NCBI GenBank assembly: GCA_033762315.1
Contig: JANRLS010000276.1
Coordinates: 1 to 64,000, forward strand
DNA length: 64,000 nt
Origin: CAYLLN01 sp033762315
Lineage (GTDB): Bacteria; Planctomycetota; Planctomycetia; Pirellulales; Pirellulaceae
Direction of reading: 5' to 3'
The notes under the pieces are model-generated. The model searched no databases, was not told where the DNA came from, and was given only the letters and a program-made list of their open reading frames with translations. This document shows, piece after piece, positions 51,301-59,939 of the stretch. The stretch's first letter is position 1. Each line of letters starts with the position of its first letter. The position numbers and the translations under genes were made by a program.

Positions 51301-51984
51301 GTCGAGTTGCTTGATCCCGCGACCGGCAAAGCCGCGGTTTTGCCGTTCATGCCGACGCTCGCTCCCGACCGGCCGCCGCAGTGGACGAGCCCCGCGGTCT
51401 TGCCGGGGGATGGGGCGTTCGTAATTGGCGATGGCTTGGGGAAGCTATATCGCGTCTCCATCAAGGACCAGCCGCAGCCCCATTTGGTGGCGGCGGCCGA
51501 GGCGGCAACCGACCCGAATTTGCGACCGAGCCTGGCGATCGCCGGAGACACGCTATTCGGTCTCACCCGTGGCGACACGAGCGATACGGTGCTCGCGATC
51601 GATCCGCAAACGCTCGCCGCTGGAGTCAATTTTCCGCTGTCGGGGCGGGCACTTATCGGTCCCGTGGCGGTGGAAGAACGCGTGTTCGTGTATTCGGAAG
51701 CCGATGGCCTGTTGTGCCTGACGGCCGGGCAAAAGCTGTCCTGGCGGCAACCGCTGGCGCGCGGCCCGCTGGCGGGGCCGCCGGTGGCTGCGCCGGGAGG
51801 AGACTGGCTCTTGCTGTTCCAAAGTGGCGTGCTGGCCCGCCTGGCTGGAGATACCGGCGAGGAAGTCGCCGCGGTCGATCTGGCCGAGCCGCTTGGCCGG
51901 ACCGCCCGTGTTTTTGGTCAACAGGTGTTCGTCGCCACCAGCGACGGCACGTTGGTGCTCGTTCCGCTACCGCAACGTCCTTGA
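48328..51984 (+). CDS. Large membrane protein with TPR region and PQQ-type propeller
   Basis: The 1218-residue protein has a helical N-terminus (1-60: QAEKQGLLDAKAIAELRKQV, VDHGHLTAFQARKLVA), a Pro/Ala/Lys-rich segment (62-245) and one membrane helix (about 252-275: LLLIGGGGLGVLVVAFVALF). TPR-like repeats follow to about 500 (SGSYTSALALYEQFLKKYPD), then WD/PQQ blades (VYGIDIASGKVLWRR, VVDGRRQELLRLAAATGKVM). The topology implies a cytoplasmic N-terminus and a propeller facing the periplasm. TTG 48310 would add six residues; ATG 48328 is preferred. The N-terminal module also occurs on planctomycete signalling proteins. Fourth gene of the ExbB/ExbD run; no enzyme activity is seen. Confidence 0.82.
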   Translation: MSATKVLDQAEKQGLLDAKAIAELRKQVAESRFVVTPEAIAKVLVDHGHLTAFQARKLVASALGEAPPAPEAATPAAAAPKPPPKAAPPAAAKPVPKPVDEFGLADDGSAEDDDLVMLEAVPSAPKPAPPKPKATPSAPKPVKPAPKPAPPPPAAPPEIEVVDLELLPAPAGGPIPQPAAVPLAAAPAVAPAPLADPFLDPNAGLAPLPADAGLAPLDSLGGLDPLSAPPSADGQPAAAAPKAKKRPKNVWDSPLLLIGGGGLGVLVVAFVALFYALTRGSAAELFEKAEEDYRSGSYTSALALYEQFLKKYPDDPSASLARVRGGMARLRQVTDDGKNPRLGLQTAKSVLPTIENEEKFAEARSELSIILPDITDGFATQAAETEDTGKRIELVKLASDAFELVNNPAYIPASLRKDRENRIAAINDKLKVAQRSIDQDKELAAAIAGIGEAETKGDTAAAYTIRTDLLKRYPALEISPLLLEAIRKVGDKERALVQLGGETSAPATDDPQPAATRVVLAVRAGPAPAAAPAKIAFLLVEGAVYGIDIASGKVLWRRHVGYETTVHPQPIARDDGADALVVDGRRQELLRLAAATGKVMWRQTIGQPFFAPVIAGGEAIVTTRQGRIRKIDLAGGNVAQSAQLPQGASCQIAFEARPPRIVQLGQHSTIFLLAADSLACTGTYYLGHKAGSIFVPPVAILEHLLVFESPSDDHTLMHVLAPGDGKGMVPLGQPLRLKGRVVTPAVVAGRRAAIVTDLGQVVVYEIDPSDAKQPLRQIAALEPSERTPTPAYYTADANRLWVVGRRANLIEIQSSLQQLARKWTLHQDDAFVAPPQAFGEILIHARRRPGGAAVIVEGCQAGDGKTLWTTDLAVPVVSLVAAEPRPALDAITRQGRVFTIASAQLQARYVDVPVFPLPATARGAIWPAVARSRDGKQAAWTEPLPGGKLFAYDVAAGSVPTSLALANGTDEAAAPAVLWGNRLLVPVKSGKVELLDPATGKAAVLPFMPTLAPDRPPQWTSPAVLPGDGAFVIGDGLGKLYRVSIKDQPQPHLVAAAEAATDPNLRPSLAIAGDTLFGLTRGDTSDTVLAIDPQTLAAGVNFPLSGRALIGPVAVEERVFVYSEADGLLCLTAGQKLSWRQPLARGPLAGPPVAAPGGDWLLLFQSGVLARLAGDTGEEVAAVDLAEPLGRTARVFGQQVFVATSDGTLVLVPLPQRP

Positions 51985-51994
51985 TAGGACCACG

Positions 51995-54346
51995 ATGCTT
52001 GCTGGTTTCGTAATCCGATGGCTGTGCCCCGGCATGCTGGCCGTGCTGATCGGCATTGCGGCGCTCGCGGGGAGCGCGCTCGCGCAGGCTCCCGCTCCGC
52101 TCGCCCAGCGGATCATCGACCGCCCGCCGTTTGACCGGATCACGCTCGATAAGCAAAACGAAAACAAAGTGCTGATCGTCCGCCCGCTGCCGCTGCCGGG
52201 GCGGAGGGTTTCCGAGAAGCCCAAGCCGAGCGATAAGCTGCGGATTCAGATGCTCGACGAAGCCCAGGAATACGAAGTCCTGTGGCAACACATTGAAAAG
52301 GTGGAGCTGTTCGAGCAATTGGTGCTGGCCGAGGCGGCGGGCCTGGCCGCCCAGGGGAAATTCGACGAAGCGTATGAATACTTCGTCTTCATGTTCGCGA
52401 GCTACCCGAATGCCATCGGCCTGAAGGAGGCCCAGCAGTCGTATCTCTATCTCTCGTCGGGAGCCGCGTTTCGGGCCGGCAAGCACGATGAAGCGCTGGC
52501 GATTGTCGAGGAGCTGCTCGCCCAAAACCCGACGTATCGGGCCGGGCCGACCGCGCCGACCTTGCTGCAAGTGCTGGGAAACATCGCCGACCGCCGCCTC
52601 GCGGGCTATGTCCAGCAAGAGGATTATCGCTCGGCCCGCGCTCTGTTGGTGCGCTTGGCCCGGCAATACAACGCCGCCGGCGAGCCGTTTGCCCAGAAGT
52701 GGCAGATGCAGCTATCGCAACAGGCGGCGCAGCTGCGCGACGAAGCCCGCGCGCATTTGGCGGCCAAGCGATTTGTCGAGGCCCGCGATGCTTGCGCGCG
52801 AATGGAACTGATTTGGCCGACGGTCGAGGGCGGAAGCGAGCTAGTGGCCGAAGTGGCCCGCCGCTATCCGCTGGTGGCAGTGGGGGTCGAGCATCCCGCG
52901 TTGGAGTTTGATGCCCGCAGCTTGGTGAATCCCGCGGCGCGGCGGGCGGGCCGGCTGGTCGAGCGGCGACTGCTGGAGTTTTCGGCTCCGGGTCCGGAGG
53001 GGGGAAAATACCAGTGCCCGCTCGGAACAGTCGAGCAAAGCGTCGATGGACGCGAGATTAGCTTTAGTCTGACGGCGGCCGCTCGCGGCGGCGAGCTCAG
53101 CGGTTATGAACTGGCCGAGCGGCTCTTGGCGTGGTCGCGGCCGGGGGATGCCGATTTTCAGCCCGCCTGGGCGCGGGCCTTGGCGAGCGTCGCGGTGGCG
53201 GACGTGCAGCGGGTCATCGCGAATCTGAAAACCCCCCGCGTGCTGGCCGAGTCGCTGCTGCAGCTGAGTTATCAGCTGGCCGCCAATGTCGGCCAGCCTG
53301 GCGCGAAGGGGAACGGCCCGTTTTTCGTGCTGAGCACGGACGACGCCCAAACCCGTTTCACCGCCAACGACCGCTATTTCCTCGCCCAGCCCGGCCAACC
53401 GGCCGAAATTTCCGAGCACCACTATCCCGATCCGCAGCGGGCGCTGGTGGCGCTTGCGCGGGGTGAAATCGACGTGCTCGACCGCGTCTTTCCGGGCGAT
53501 ATCGCCGCCGTGGCGGCCAATTCGGAGCTGGCGGTCGCGCCGCTCGCCATGCCCACCACGCACGTGCTGGCGTTCGCGGAGCATCATCCCCAGCTATCCA
53601 ATCGGCAATTCCGCCGGGCGCTGGCTTATGCCAGCAATCGGGAGCTGATCCTCAATCAAGGCGTGCTCAAGGGGAAGCCGCTCCCCGGTTTTCGCGTGGT
53701 GAGCGCGCCGTTTCCCGCGCCGACGGGTGGCGATGCCGCCGCCTATGCCTACGATCAGCAGATTCCGCCCCGCCCGTACGATCCGCGGCTGGCAGTGGCG
53801 ATGAAGGCGATTGGCCTCAATGAAATCAAGGCGATGCACGACAAGCAGATGAAGCCGGTGCCGCCGCTCGCCCCGCTGACGCTCGGCCATCCGGCCGACG
53901 AAACTTCGCGCATTGCTTGCCGGGCACTCGTCAAGCAATGGAAGGTGATCGGCATCGAATGCAAGCTGGTGGAGTTTCCCCCCGGCATCTTTCTCGACGA
54001 GCAGCAGATTTGCGACATCGTCTATTACCAGATATCCGCCCACGAACCGCTCGTCGATGCCGCCCGCTTGTTGGGGCCGCAGGGAATCGCCCCGACTAGC
54101 AACGGCTTCGTGCAGCTGGCGCTGCGGCAAATCGATAAGGCGACCAACTGGCAAGATGCTCGCGTCCGCTTTCAGCAGTTGCATCGCTTGCTGCACGAGG
54201 ATGTCACTTTGCTGCCGCTGTTTCAGACCTTCGATCACTATGCCTATCGCAAGTCGCTGCAAGGCCCGGCCGCCGAGCGGGTGACGCTGTATCAGAATGT
54301 CGAGGCTTGGCAAATTTCTCCCCGACTGGCGAGGGGAATGCCATGA
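51995..54346 (+). CDS. TPR domain fused to an oligopeptide-binding-protein-like domain
   Basis: The 783-residue protein has a signal or anchor segment (LAVLIGIAALAGSALAQA), a helical/TPR-like part (about 75-290; GKFDEAYEYFVFMFASYPNA, KHDEALAIVEELLAQNPTY) and an SBP family-5-type domain to the end. That domain shows HHYPDPQRALVALARGEIDV, RRALAYASNRELILNQGVL, LLPLFQTFDHYAYRK and other elements of peptide-binding proteins. Normal oligopeptide SBPs are about 540 residues without the TPR part, and no permease or ATPase genes are here. A ligand sensor or a docking role in the ExbB/ExbD complex is inferred. Its stop overlaps the next start (ATGA). Confidence 0.78.
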   Translation: MLAGFVIRWLCPGMLAVLIGIAALAGSALAQAPAPLAQRIIDRPPFDRITLDKQNENKVLIVRPLPLPGRRVSEKPKPSDKLRIQMLDEAQEYEVLWQHIEKVELFEQLVLAEAAGLAAQGKFDEAYEYFVFMFASYPNAIGLKEAQQSYLYLSSGAAFRAGKHDEALAIVEELLAQNPTYRAGPTAPTLLQVLGNIADRRLAGYVQQEDYRSARALLVRLARQYNAAGEPFAQKWQMQLSQQAAQLRDEARAHLAAKRFVEARDACARMELIWPTVEGGSELVAEVARRYPLVAVGVEHPALEFDARSLVNPAARRAGRLVERRLLEFSAPGPEGGKYQCPLGTVEQSVDGREISFSLTAAARGGELSGYELAERLLAWSRPGDADFQPAWARALASVAVADVQRVIANLKTPRVLAESLLQLSYQLAANVGQPGAKGNGPFFVLSTDDAQTRFTANDRYFLAQPGQPAEISEHHYPDPQRALVALARGEIDVLDRVFPGDIAAVAANSELAVAPLAMPTTHVLAFAEHHPQLSNRQFRRALAYASNRELILNQGVLKGKPLPGFRVVSAPFPAPTGGDAAAYAYDQQIPPRPYDPRLAVAMKAIGLNEIKAMHDKQMKPVPPLAPLTLGHPADETSRIACRALVKQWKVIGIECKLVEFPPGIFLDEQQICDIVYYQISAHEPLVDAARLLGPQGIAPTSNGFVQLALRQIDKATNWQDARVRFQQLHRLLHEDVTLLPLFQTFDHYAYRKSLQGPAAERVTLYQNVEAWQISPRLARGMP

Positions 54347-55830
54347 GATCCTGGGCGGTCAAATGCGGTCGCTGGTTGTTGCTGGGGGGGATGCTGCTTT
54401 CCTCACGCAGCCTGCTGGCTCAGGCCGCGTGGGAATATTCCCCGTACGACGTGCGCCTTTGGGTGGCCGCCCAGCCACAAGTCGAGCTCCCCCCCGCCGC
54501 CATCGATAGCCTAAGCCGCGATCTGGCGGCCCGCGGCGAGGCGGTGTTCGGCTCGGTGTGGAGCGTGCGGGCGTCGGCCGCGCCAGCCAGTTTGCGGGCC
54601 GATTTACTCGCCGGGGCGAACCTCACCGGCGAGCGGCTGAAGCTGTCCGCTCCCGATCTCTTAGCGGCCGATAAGCTGATCGTGGTGTCGCTGGCACCGA
54701 GCGATTTGGGGTGGGAAGTTTCGGCCCGCGAAATGGACCTGCGCACGCGCCTCTGGAGCGATGCCACGCGGCGCGACGCCGCGAATATCGAGCTATTGCC
54801 GCACACTGCTTGGGACGCGGCCGCCGCCTGCTTTACGCCGCTGGCTCGCATCGAAAGGGTCGAAGGGCCCCAAGTGGTGGCCCGATTGCGGGCCGGCGGG
54901 TTGATTGTCGATCCCGCCTCGCGGGCCTGGATCGAACCCGAAATGGTGCTCCGCCCGATCATTCGCCGCAACGACCGGGCCGGCGAGCCGCTTCCCAAGG
55001 GGGGCATTCAGCAAGTTCCCTGGACGCTCCTTTCGGTCCGCCAGCGGATCGATTCGCTGCTCACCTGCGAACTGTTTTCGGGCTATCGGGCCGCCATTCC
55101 CAGCCGCGGTGGCGTGCGGACCGACCGGTTGGCGCTCTTGGTCCGGCCGCGGTATCCGGCCACCCGCCTGGTGCTGCAATCACGCGCCAAGCCTCCGCAG
55201 CCGCTGACCGGCTATGAGGTGCATTCGCGCGAGCCAAGCGGCACGGAAACGCAACTCATCGGCGTCACCGATTGGCGGGGGAGCCTCGAAATTCCGGCGG
55301 GCGACAACGCCTTGCGCGTGTTCCTCGTCAAAAACGGCAATCAACTGCTGGCCCGCCTGCCGATCGTGCCGGGGCAAGCGCCGCAGCTTGATGCCCCGCT
55401 CCCCGACGACGATCTCCGCCTGCAAGCCGAGGGCGCGGTTACCGCGCTCTACAGCCGGGCGCTCGACCTGGTGGCCCGCCGGGAAATTCTGGCGGCCCGG
55501 ATCCGGTCGCGGCTCAAGGAGCGGAAGTTCGACGAAGCTCAGGTGCTGCTCGACGACTTTCGGCAATTGGAAACGCGGATCGACCTCGGCCGCGCGCTCG
55601 ACACCATTCAGCAAGCGGGACGCGGCGGCGATAAGCTGACGCAGGCCCGCATCGACAAGCTCTTTGCCGAGGCCCGCAAGGTCTTGCTGCTGAAGCCTCT
55701 GGCCGACGATATGGTAAACACCCTCGCGGCCGAGTTGGCGAAAGCCACGGCGGCCGCCACTCCGGCCGCGACGCCGATGCCCGCACCCGCGACTTCTGCC
55801 GCGACCCCCGCGCCAACGGCCCCCCGCTAG
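54343..55830 (+). CDS. Exported protein of unknown function, last gene of the ExbB/ExbD run
   Basis: The 495-residue product has a signal peptide (GRWLLLGGMLLSSRSLLAQ) and mixed alpha/beta sequence: YDVRLWVAAQPQVELPPA, LDLVARREILAARIRSRLKE (helical), and a C-terminal Ala/Pro/Thr tail. I recognise no family or active-site motif. It is coupled to the upstream SBP-like gene by a 4-base overlap, so their products are probably made in a fixed ratio. A role as a periplasmic partner of the same complex is the contextual inference. Confidence 0.75.
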   Translation: MRSWAVKCGRWLLLGGMLLSSRSLLAQAAWEYSPYDVRLWVAAQPQVELPPAAIDSLSRDLAARGEAVFGSVWSVRASAAPASLRADLLAGANLTGERLKLSAPDLLAADKLIVVSLAPSDLGWEVSAREMDLRTRLWSDATRRDAANIELLPHTAWDAAAACFTPLARIERVEGPQVVARLRAGGLIVDPASRAWIEPEMVLRPIIRRNDRAGEPLPKGGIQQVPWTLLSVRQRIDSLLTCELFSGYRAAIPSRGGVRTDRLALLVRPRYPATRLVLQSRAKPPQPLTGYEVHSREPSGTETQLIGVTDWRGSLEIPAGDNALRVFLVKNGNQLLARLPIVPGQAPQLDAPLPDDDLRLQAEGAVTALYSRALDLVARREILAARIRSRLKERKFDEAQVLLDDFRQLETRIDLGRALDTIQQAGRGGDKLTQARIDKLFAEARKVLLLKPLADDMVNTLAAELAKATAAATPAATPMPAPATSAATPAPTAPR

Positions 55831-55878
55831 CACGTTCTCAACTTGGACAAGACGGCGGGATGCCGAGCGCCCGCTGCG

Positions 55879-57522
55879 CTAATGGTTGAAGCGGAATTCC
55901 GCGCTCGACAGGAGGGCCCAGACCAGATCGCGATGGGCCGCGTCGTGCTTGGCGGGGGATGATCGCAGATACTCCGAAGCGGCGGATTTTTCGTCGTCAA
56001 TAGGTCGGCGCGACAGGACTTGCAGCCAGAGCCGGTCGGCCGCACCCTCGACATCGAGCTTGGCCAGTTCCGCCACCAGTTGCTTGCCGCTGGGGGCGAG
56101 GAGCTTTTGCAGTTGCGGGCCGAAAGTGAGGAACAGGGCCTGCGAGGCGTTTGGTTCGTATTCGCCACCGGTCGCCAGGAACTTCTCGACCATTTGCTCG
56201 CTTTCCGCGTCCTTTTCCCAGCGCGAGCGCAGCTCCGGCGGCAGCGCTGCGGCGGGCGACGTGGATTTCATTTCTTTGGCATATTTGGCGGGCAGCGTCT
56301 CGTGTCCCCCCGTGGCGATCAACAGCGACCAGGCCATTTGCTGGCCCGATAGGGGGCGCAAAATGGCCACGGCAAACTGGGCGTCGTCCGGCCGCTCGCC
56401 CTGTTCCCAGCGCGAGCTTCGCAGGTACGTTTCCGAGTGCATAATCCCACTCAGCAGGTGACGCAGTTCATAATCGTGGTCGGCAAGGTCGCTGGCGAGC
56501 AGTTCCAACACCGCGGGATGGGTTGGCGGATTGCCCGCATGCATCTGATCGACCGGCTCGACGAATCCCCGCCCCAGCAGTTCTTTCCAGACGCGATTGA
56601 CCAGCGACCGGCGAAAGAAAGGGCTTCCCTTGTCGATGGCGTGCGCGATCAGTTTCGCGCGGCGGCCATCGGCCTCCTTGGCCTCTTGCTTCGAATCGCC
56701 CCCCTTGCCCGGCGGACGAGGCTCGTCAAGCACCGCCCCATCGAGAAACATGGCGGCCGCGGTGCGTTCCACCTTCCGGACGGTGACGAACTTCGTTTCG
56801 CCATCGACCTTTTCGCGGAGAACAAAGAGCCCATCGCCATTTTGCCGCTCGACGCGCTGAAAGAACGCCGCGAGGCCGTAATAGTGGTCCTGCTTCCAAT
56901 CGTCCACGAACGGATGGTCGTGGCACTTGGCGCATTGCAACTGTACGCCAAACAGCCCGCTCGCCACGGCGGTAGTCAGGTTATCAAGCTGCTCCAGCTT
57001 ATCGCCGTTTTGCATCCGGCTGGCGAGAAAATAACTCGCCCCGCGCTGGTCGGCATTGCCCGCCTGGGGGAGGAGCAACTCGCGGGCGAGCTGGTCCCAA
57101 GGCTTGTTGGCCGCCAGCGAACGCTCCAGATAGGCCAGAAACTCCTCGAAATACGGCGGCCGGCCGTCGCGCGGCTGATGGCCATTGAGCCAGTGATTGA
57201 CGACCCGCTTCCAATAGGCAGGCATTTCGGGATGAGCAAGCAGCCGATCGATCAGGGCATGGTGCTTATCGGACGCTTCGTCCGCCAAATAGGCTTCGCA
57301 TTCCGCGACCGTGGGAATACGCCCCAGCAAATCGAGATAGATCCGCCGCAAGAGCTCTTCGTCGGTGGCCCGTGGGGCGGCAGTTAGTTTGGCCTGCCGA
57401 TGCGCGGCTTGGATCTCGGCATCAATCTTGCCGGCCAGCTCGCGATCAGCCGGTGCGGCCGCGAGCATGGCCGCCGGAAGCAGCAATAGCGCCATTGTCG
57501 TCATCAGCAATCGGCGGTTCAT
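55879..57522 (-). CDS. DUF1549/DUF1553 c-type haem-motif protein
   Basis: The 547-residue protein has a signal peptide (LLMTTMALLLLPAAMLAAAP), a DUF1549 part (RIYLDLLGRIPTVAECEAYL, HPEMPAYWKRVVNHWLNG), a c-type-haem-like LQCAKCHDHPFVDDW (CxxCH) and DUF1553 (RRSLVNRVWKELLGRGFVEP, LLSGIMHSETYLRSSRW). It lacks the N-terminal CX4CH cytochrome segment and Ig domain of the homologue at 22807-25014, so it is a shorter version. ATG 57522 overlaps the WD40 stop. Expected to be exported and to act with the DUF1501 protein of the same operon; the reaction is unknown. Confidence 0.9.
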   Translation of the reverse strand: MNRRLLMTTMALLLLPAAMLAAAPADRELAGKIDAEIQAAHRQAKLTAAPRATDEELLRRIYLDLLGRIPTVAECEAYLADEASDKHHALIDRLLAHPEMPAYWKRVVNHWLNGHQPRDGRPPYFEEFLAYLERSLAANKPWDQLARELLLPQAGNADQRGASYFLASRMQNGDKLEQLDNLTTAVASGLFGVQLQCAKCHDHPFVDDWKQDHYYGLAAFFQRVERQNGDGLFVLREKVDGETKFVTVRKVERTAAAMFLDGAVLDEPRPPGKGGDSKQEAKEADGRRAKLIAHAIDKGSPFFRRSLVNRVWKELLGRGFVEPVDQMHAGNPPTHPAVLELLASDLADHDYELRHLLSGIMHSETYLRSSRWEQGERPDDAQFAVAILRPLSGQQMAWSLLIATGGHETLPAKYAKEMKSTSPAAALPPELRSRWEKDAESEQMVEKFLATGGEYEPNASQALFLTFGPQLQKLLAPSGKQLVAELAKLDVEGAADRLWLQVLSRRPIDDEKSAASEYLRSSPAKHDAAHRDLVWALLSSAEFRFNH

Positions 57523-58577
57523 CCCTCGGTAGCCTCCCACAAGTCCACGACACCATCCGCTTTGCCGAGGGCCATTTGCCGGCCGCCATCGAGAAAGGCA
57601 ATTCCTTGGCCGTAATCGTTGCGCTTGATATTCGCGACTTCCTGGCCGGGCAAGGCGGGCAAACTAAGCGGCTTCAGCCGGCCTTCCTTGTCTTTGTCGC
57701 CCGACAGGGCCTTCGGGGCGAATTTCGCGACCTCATAACTCCACACGCGGAGCTGATTTTCCCCCATCGCCAGCCAGTCGAACCGCGGATGGAAGGCGAC
57801 ATCGACCCCCGACTCTTTCACCATGCCGACTCCCCGGCCCGTGGCGAGCTCGAAGACCGCTGTGAGCTTCGCCCCGCCGGCGGCCAGCCACTGGCCATCG
57901 CGGCTGATGGCGAGTCGATAAACGCCAGTGAGCGCGGGATTTTGCCCTTGTTGATCGTTGGCCTCGCCGAAACCGATCGTGGCGACAGGCTGCAAATCGG
58001 CCCCGTTCCAGACGATCAGTTGGCCATCTTCGCCACCCGTGACGATCTTCGAGCCGTCGGGAGTCCAGGCCAGATCGCGCGGATAGCCGGTGTGCGCGGG
58101 AGCCGTTTGGAGTAGCTTCAAGCTGCCGGCTTCCCAGAGCTTAAGCTGCCGGTCAGCCCCGACGGTGGCGAGGCGACTTCCATCGGGCGAAAAGGCGACC
58201 GCTTCGACCCAGCCGTCGTGAGCAGCCACTTGAGCGACGGGCTTATCGCTCGGGCGTGTCCCTTCCCATTTCCAGAGCCGCAAGGTGCGGTCGCTGCCGC
58301 CGGTGGCGATGAAGTCGCTGGAGGAGGCTACGTCGAATCCGCGAATCCAACCGGCAGGGTGCGGGCAAACAAGGTCGCCAACGACGAATTCCCCTTTCTT
58401 CACTTGGCGGGGCTCGGCCTCCAGATTCCAGAGCGCCAGCTGTCGGTCGGTGCATTGCCCCAGCATAAACGGGGACGACGGAAACGCCCGGAGCCGGAAG
58501 AGCGTTAGCGGGCCTCGTTTCAGACCATCATCGACATAAAGCGACTTTTTGATCTGCGTCAGCTTGGCGGCCATCAT
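57519..58577 (-). CDS. WD40 repeat protein between DUF1501 and DUF1549/1553 genes
   Basis: The 352-residue protein has at least seven WD40-type blades: FIATGGSDRTLRLWKWEG, WVEAVAFSPDGSRLATVGAD, DLAWTPDGSKIVTGGEDG and LVIWN-type strands. No signal peptide is seen, so it may stay in the cytosol or use the partners' export. It overlaps the DUF1501 stop (ATGA) and the DUF1549/1553 start (ATGA), so the three are translationally coupled. WD40 blades usually bind partner proteins, and here a physical link between the two larger proteins is inferred. Confidence 0.88.
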   Translation of the reverse strand: MMAAKLTQIKKSLYVDDGLKRGPLTLFRLRAFPSSPFMLGQCTDRQLALWNLEAEPRQVKKGEFVVGDLVCPHPAGWIRGFDVASSSDFIATGGSDRTLRLWKWEGTRPSDKPVAQVAAHDGWVEAVAFSPDGSRLATVGADRQLKLWEAGSLKLLQTAPAHTGYPRDLAWTPDGSKIVTGGEDGQLIVWNGADLQPVATIGFGEANDQQGQNPALTGVYRLAISRDGQWLAAGGAKLTAVFELATGRGVGMVKESGVDVAFHPRFDWLAMGENQLRVWSYEVAKFAPKALSGDKDKEGRLKPLSLPALPGQEVANIKRNDYGQGIAFLDGGRQMALGKADGVVDLWEATEG

Positions 58578-59860
58578 AGCACCTCGCGCAGCGGCTGGCC
58601 GAGCTTGTTTTCGACGAGCGGAATCGGCCGTCCCTCGAAATCGAGCTCTTTGTGCGGATCGATGCCGAGGATCGTGTAGAAGGTGCAGAAGAGATCGTGA
58701 ATGGTGACGGGGCGGTCAATGATTTCGGTGCCGTCGGCGTTGGTTTTACCGATGACGACCCCCTCTTTCATGCCACAGCCGCCAAAACTGAGGGCCCAAT
58801 TTTTGGTGTAGTGGTTGCGGCCGGGGGGGCCTTGCCCTTGAATTTCGGGCGTGCGGCCGAATTCCCCCATGCACACGACGAGCGTTTGCTCCCACAGGCC
58901 GCGCGCGATCAGGTCGTCGATCAGCGCACCGGCGGCGGTATCGAACTCGGCCGAGATGTGCCGCTGGCAATCGAAGGCCCGGCGATGCTTGTCCCAGGCA
59001 AGGCCGTTTTGATGCTGCACGCGTACGAAGGGAACGCCCCGTTCGACCAGCCGGCGGGCCAGGAGGCAATCGCGGCCGAAGCGCGTCCGGCCGTAGCGGT
59101 CTTGATCGCTCTCGGGCTCGCGGGAGATGTCGAAGATTTCGCTGCTGGCGACCAGCGAACCCATTTGCCGGAAGATCGCATCGTGCGCGGCAAGAGGCCG
59201 CGGATCGCGCCCCGCCCGAAAACCTGCCGCCAGCCGCTCGCGCAGCGCTTCGCGGGCTTCGAGCGCGGCCAAATCGGCTACCGACGGGGGAGGCAAATCT
59301 TCCGGCGGCGCGCCGTTGCCGGGGCAATAGAGCTGTTGGTATTTCGGACCGAGAAAGCCCGCGCCGGGATTCGTCTGCACATCTTGCTCGCGGTTGATGT
59401 TGACGAAGGCCGGCAGTTCGCCGCGGGCCGGAGCAAGCTCGTGCGCCGCCATCGCCAGCCAATGCGGCGGCGGAGCAATCACTCGGCTGGGCTCGTGACC
59501 CGTTTGGGCCAAAAACGAGCCGGCCGAATGGTCGCCGTTTTTGGTGGTCATCGAGCGGATCGTCACCATCCGCTCGGCGAGACGAGCCAGCTGCGGCAGG
59601 AATTCGTCGAAGTGGATGCCCGGGATCGTCGTCGGAATCGAGAGGTGCGGGCCGCCGGTCGGCGCGCCGGGCTTGGGATCCCACGTTTCAAACTGGCTCG
59701 GGCCGCCACTCATCCAGAGCAAAATGACGTGCTTTTGCTGGCGGCTCGCCTGAGCGGCACTATCGGCGGCGAACAGCCGACCGAAACCGCCAAAAGCAGC
59801 TCCGCCGGCCATTGCGCCGTGCAGCAGCGCGCGACGCGAGAATTCGTGCGAAACGGCCAT
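58574..59860 (-). CDS. DUF1501 family protein with Tat-like signal
   Basis: The 428-residue protein begins with SRRALLHGAMAGGAAFGGFG, an RR-containing Tat-like signal, then HVILLWMSGGPSQFETWDPK, TIRSMTTKNGDHSAGSFLAQ, VVCMGEFGRTPEIQG and GRNHYTKNWALSFGGCGMKE, the DUF1501 landmarks. It is a paralogue of the 21448-22776 protein with diverged loops. First gene of a coupled three-gene operon (DUF1501, WD40, DUF1549/1553). Likely an exported member of the alkaline-phosphatase-like fold with unknown substrate. Confidence 0.9.
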   Translation of the reverse strand: MAVSHEFSRRALLHGAMAGGAAFGGFGRLFAADSAAQASRQQKHVILLWMSGGPSQFETWDPKPGAPTGGPHLSIPTTIPGIHFDEFLPQLARLAERMVTIRSMTTKNGDHSAGSFLAQTGHEPSRVIAPPPHWLAMAAHELAPARGELPAFVNINREQDVQTNPGAGFLGPKYQQLYCPGNGAPPEDLPPPSVADLAALEAREALRERLAAGFRAGRDPRPLAAHDAIFRQMGSLVASSEIFDISREPESDQDRYGRTRFGRDCLLARRLVERGVPFVRVQHQNGLAWDKHRRAFDCQRHISAEFDTAAGALIDDLIARGLWEQTLVVCMGEFGRTPEIQGQGPPGRNHYTKNWALSFGGCGMKEGVVIGKTNADGTEIIDRPVTIHDLFCTFYTILGIDPHKELDFEGRPIPLVENKLGQPLREVL

Positions 59861-59939
59861 TTTTCATCCTTTCAGGGCTGACGGTTTATGGCCCTGAACC
59901 GCCTGAAGTTACGCTCGCTCAAGCAAAATCCGTAAAAAA

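Noticed and set aside
51995..54346. Calling the SBP-like protein part of an oligopeptide ABC transporter
   Set aside because: No permease or ATPase genes are adjacent, and the protein has an added TPR region and sits in an ExbB/ExbD run.
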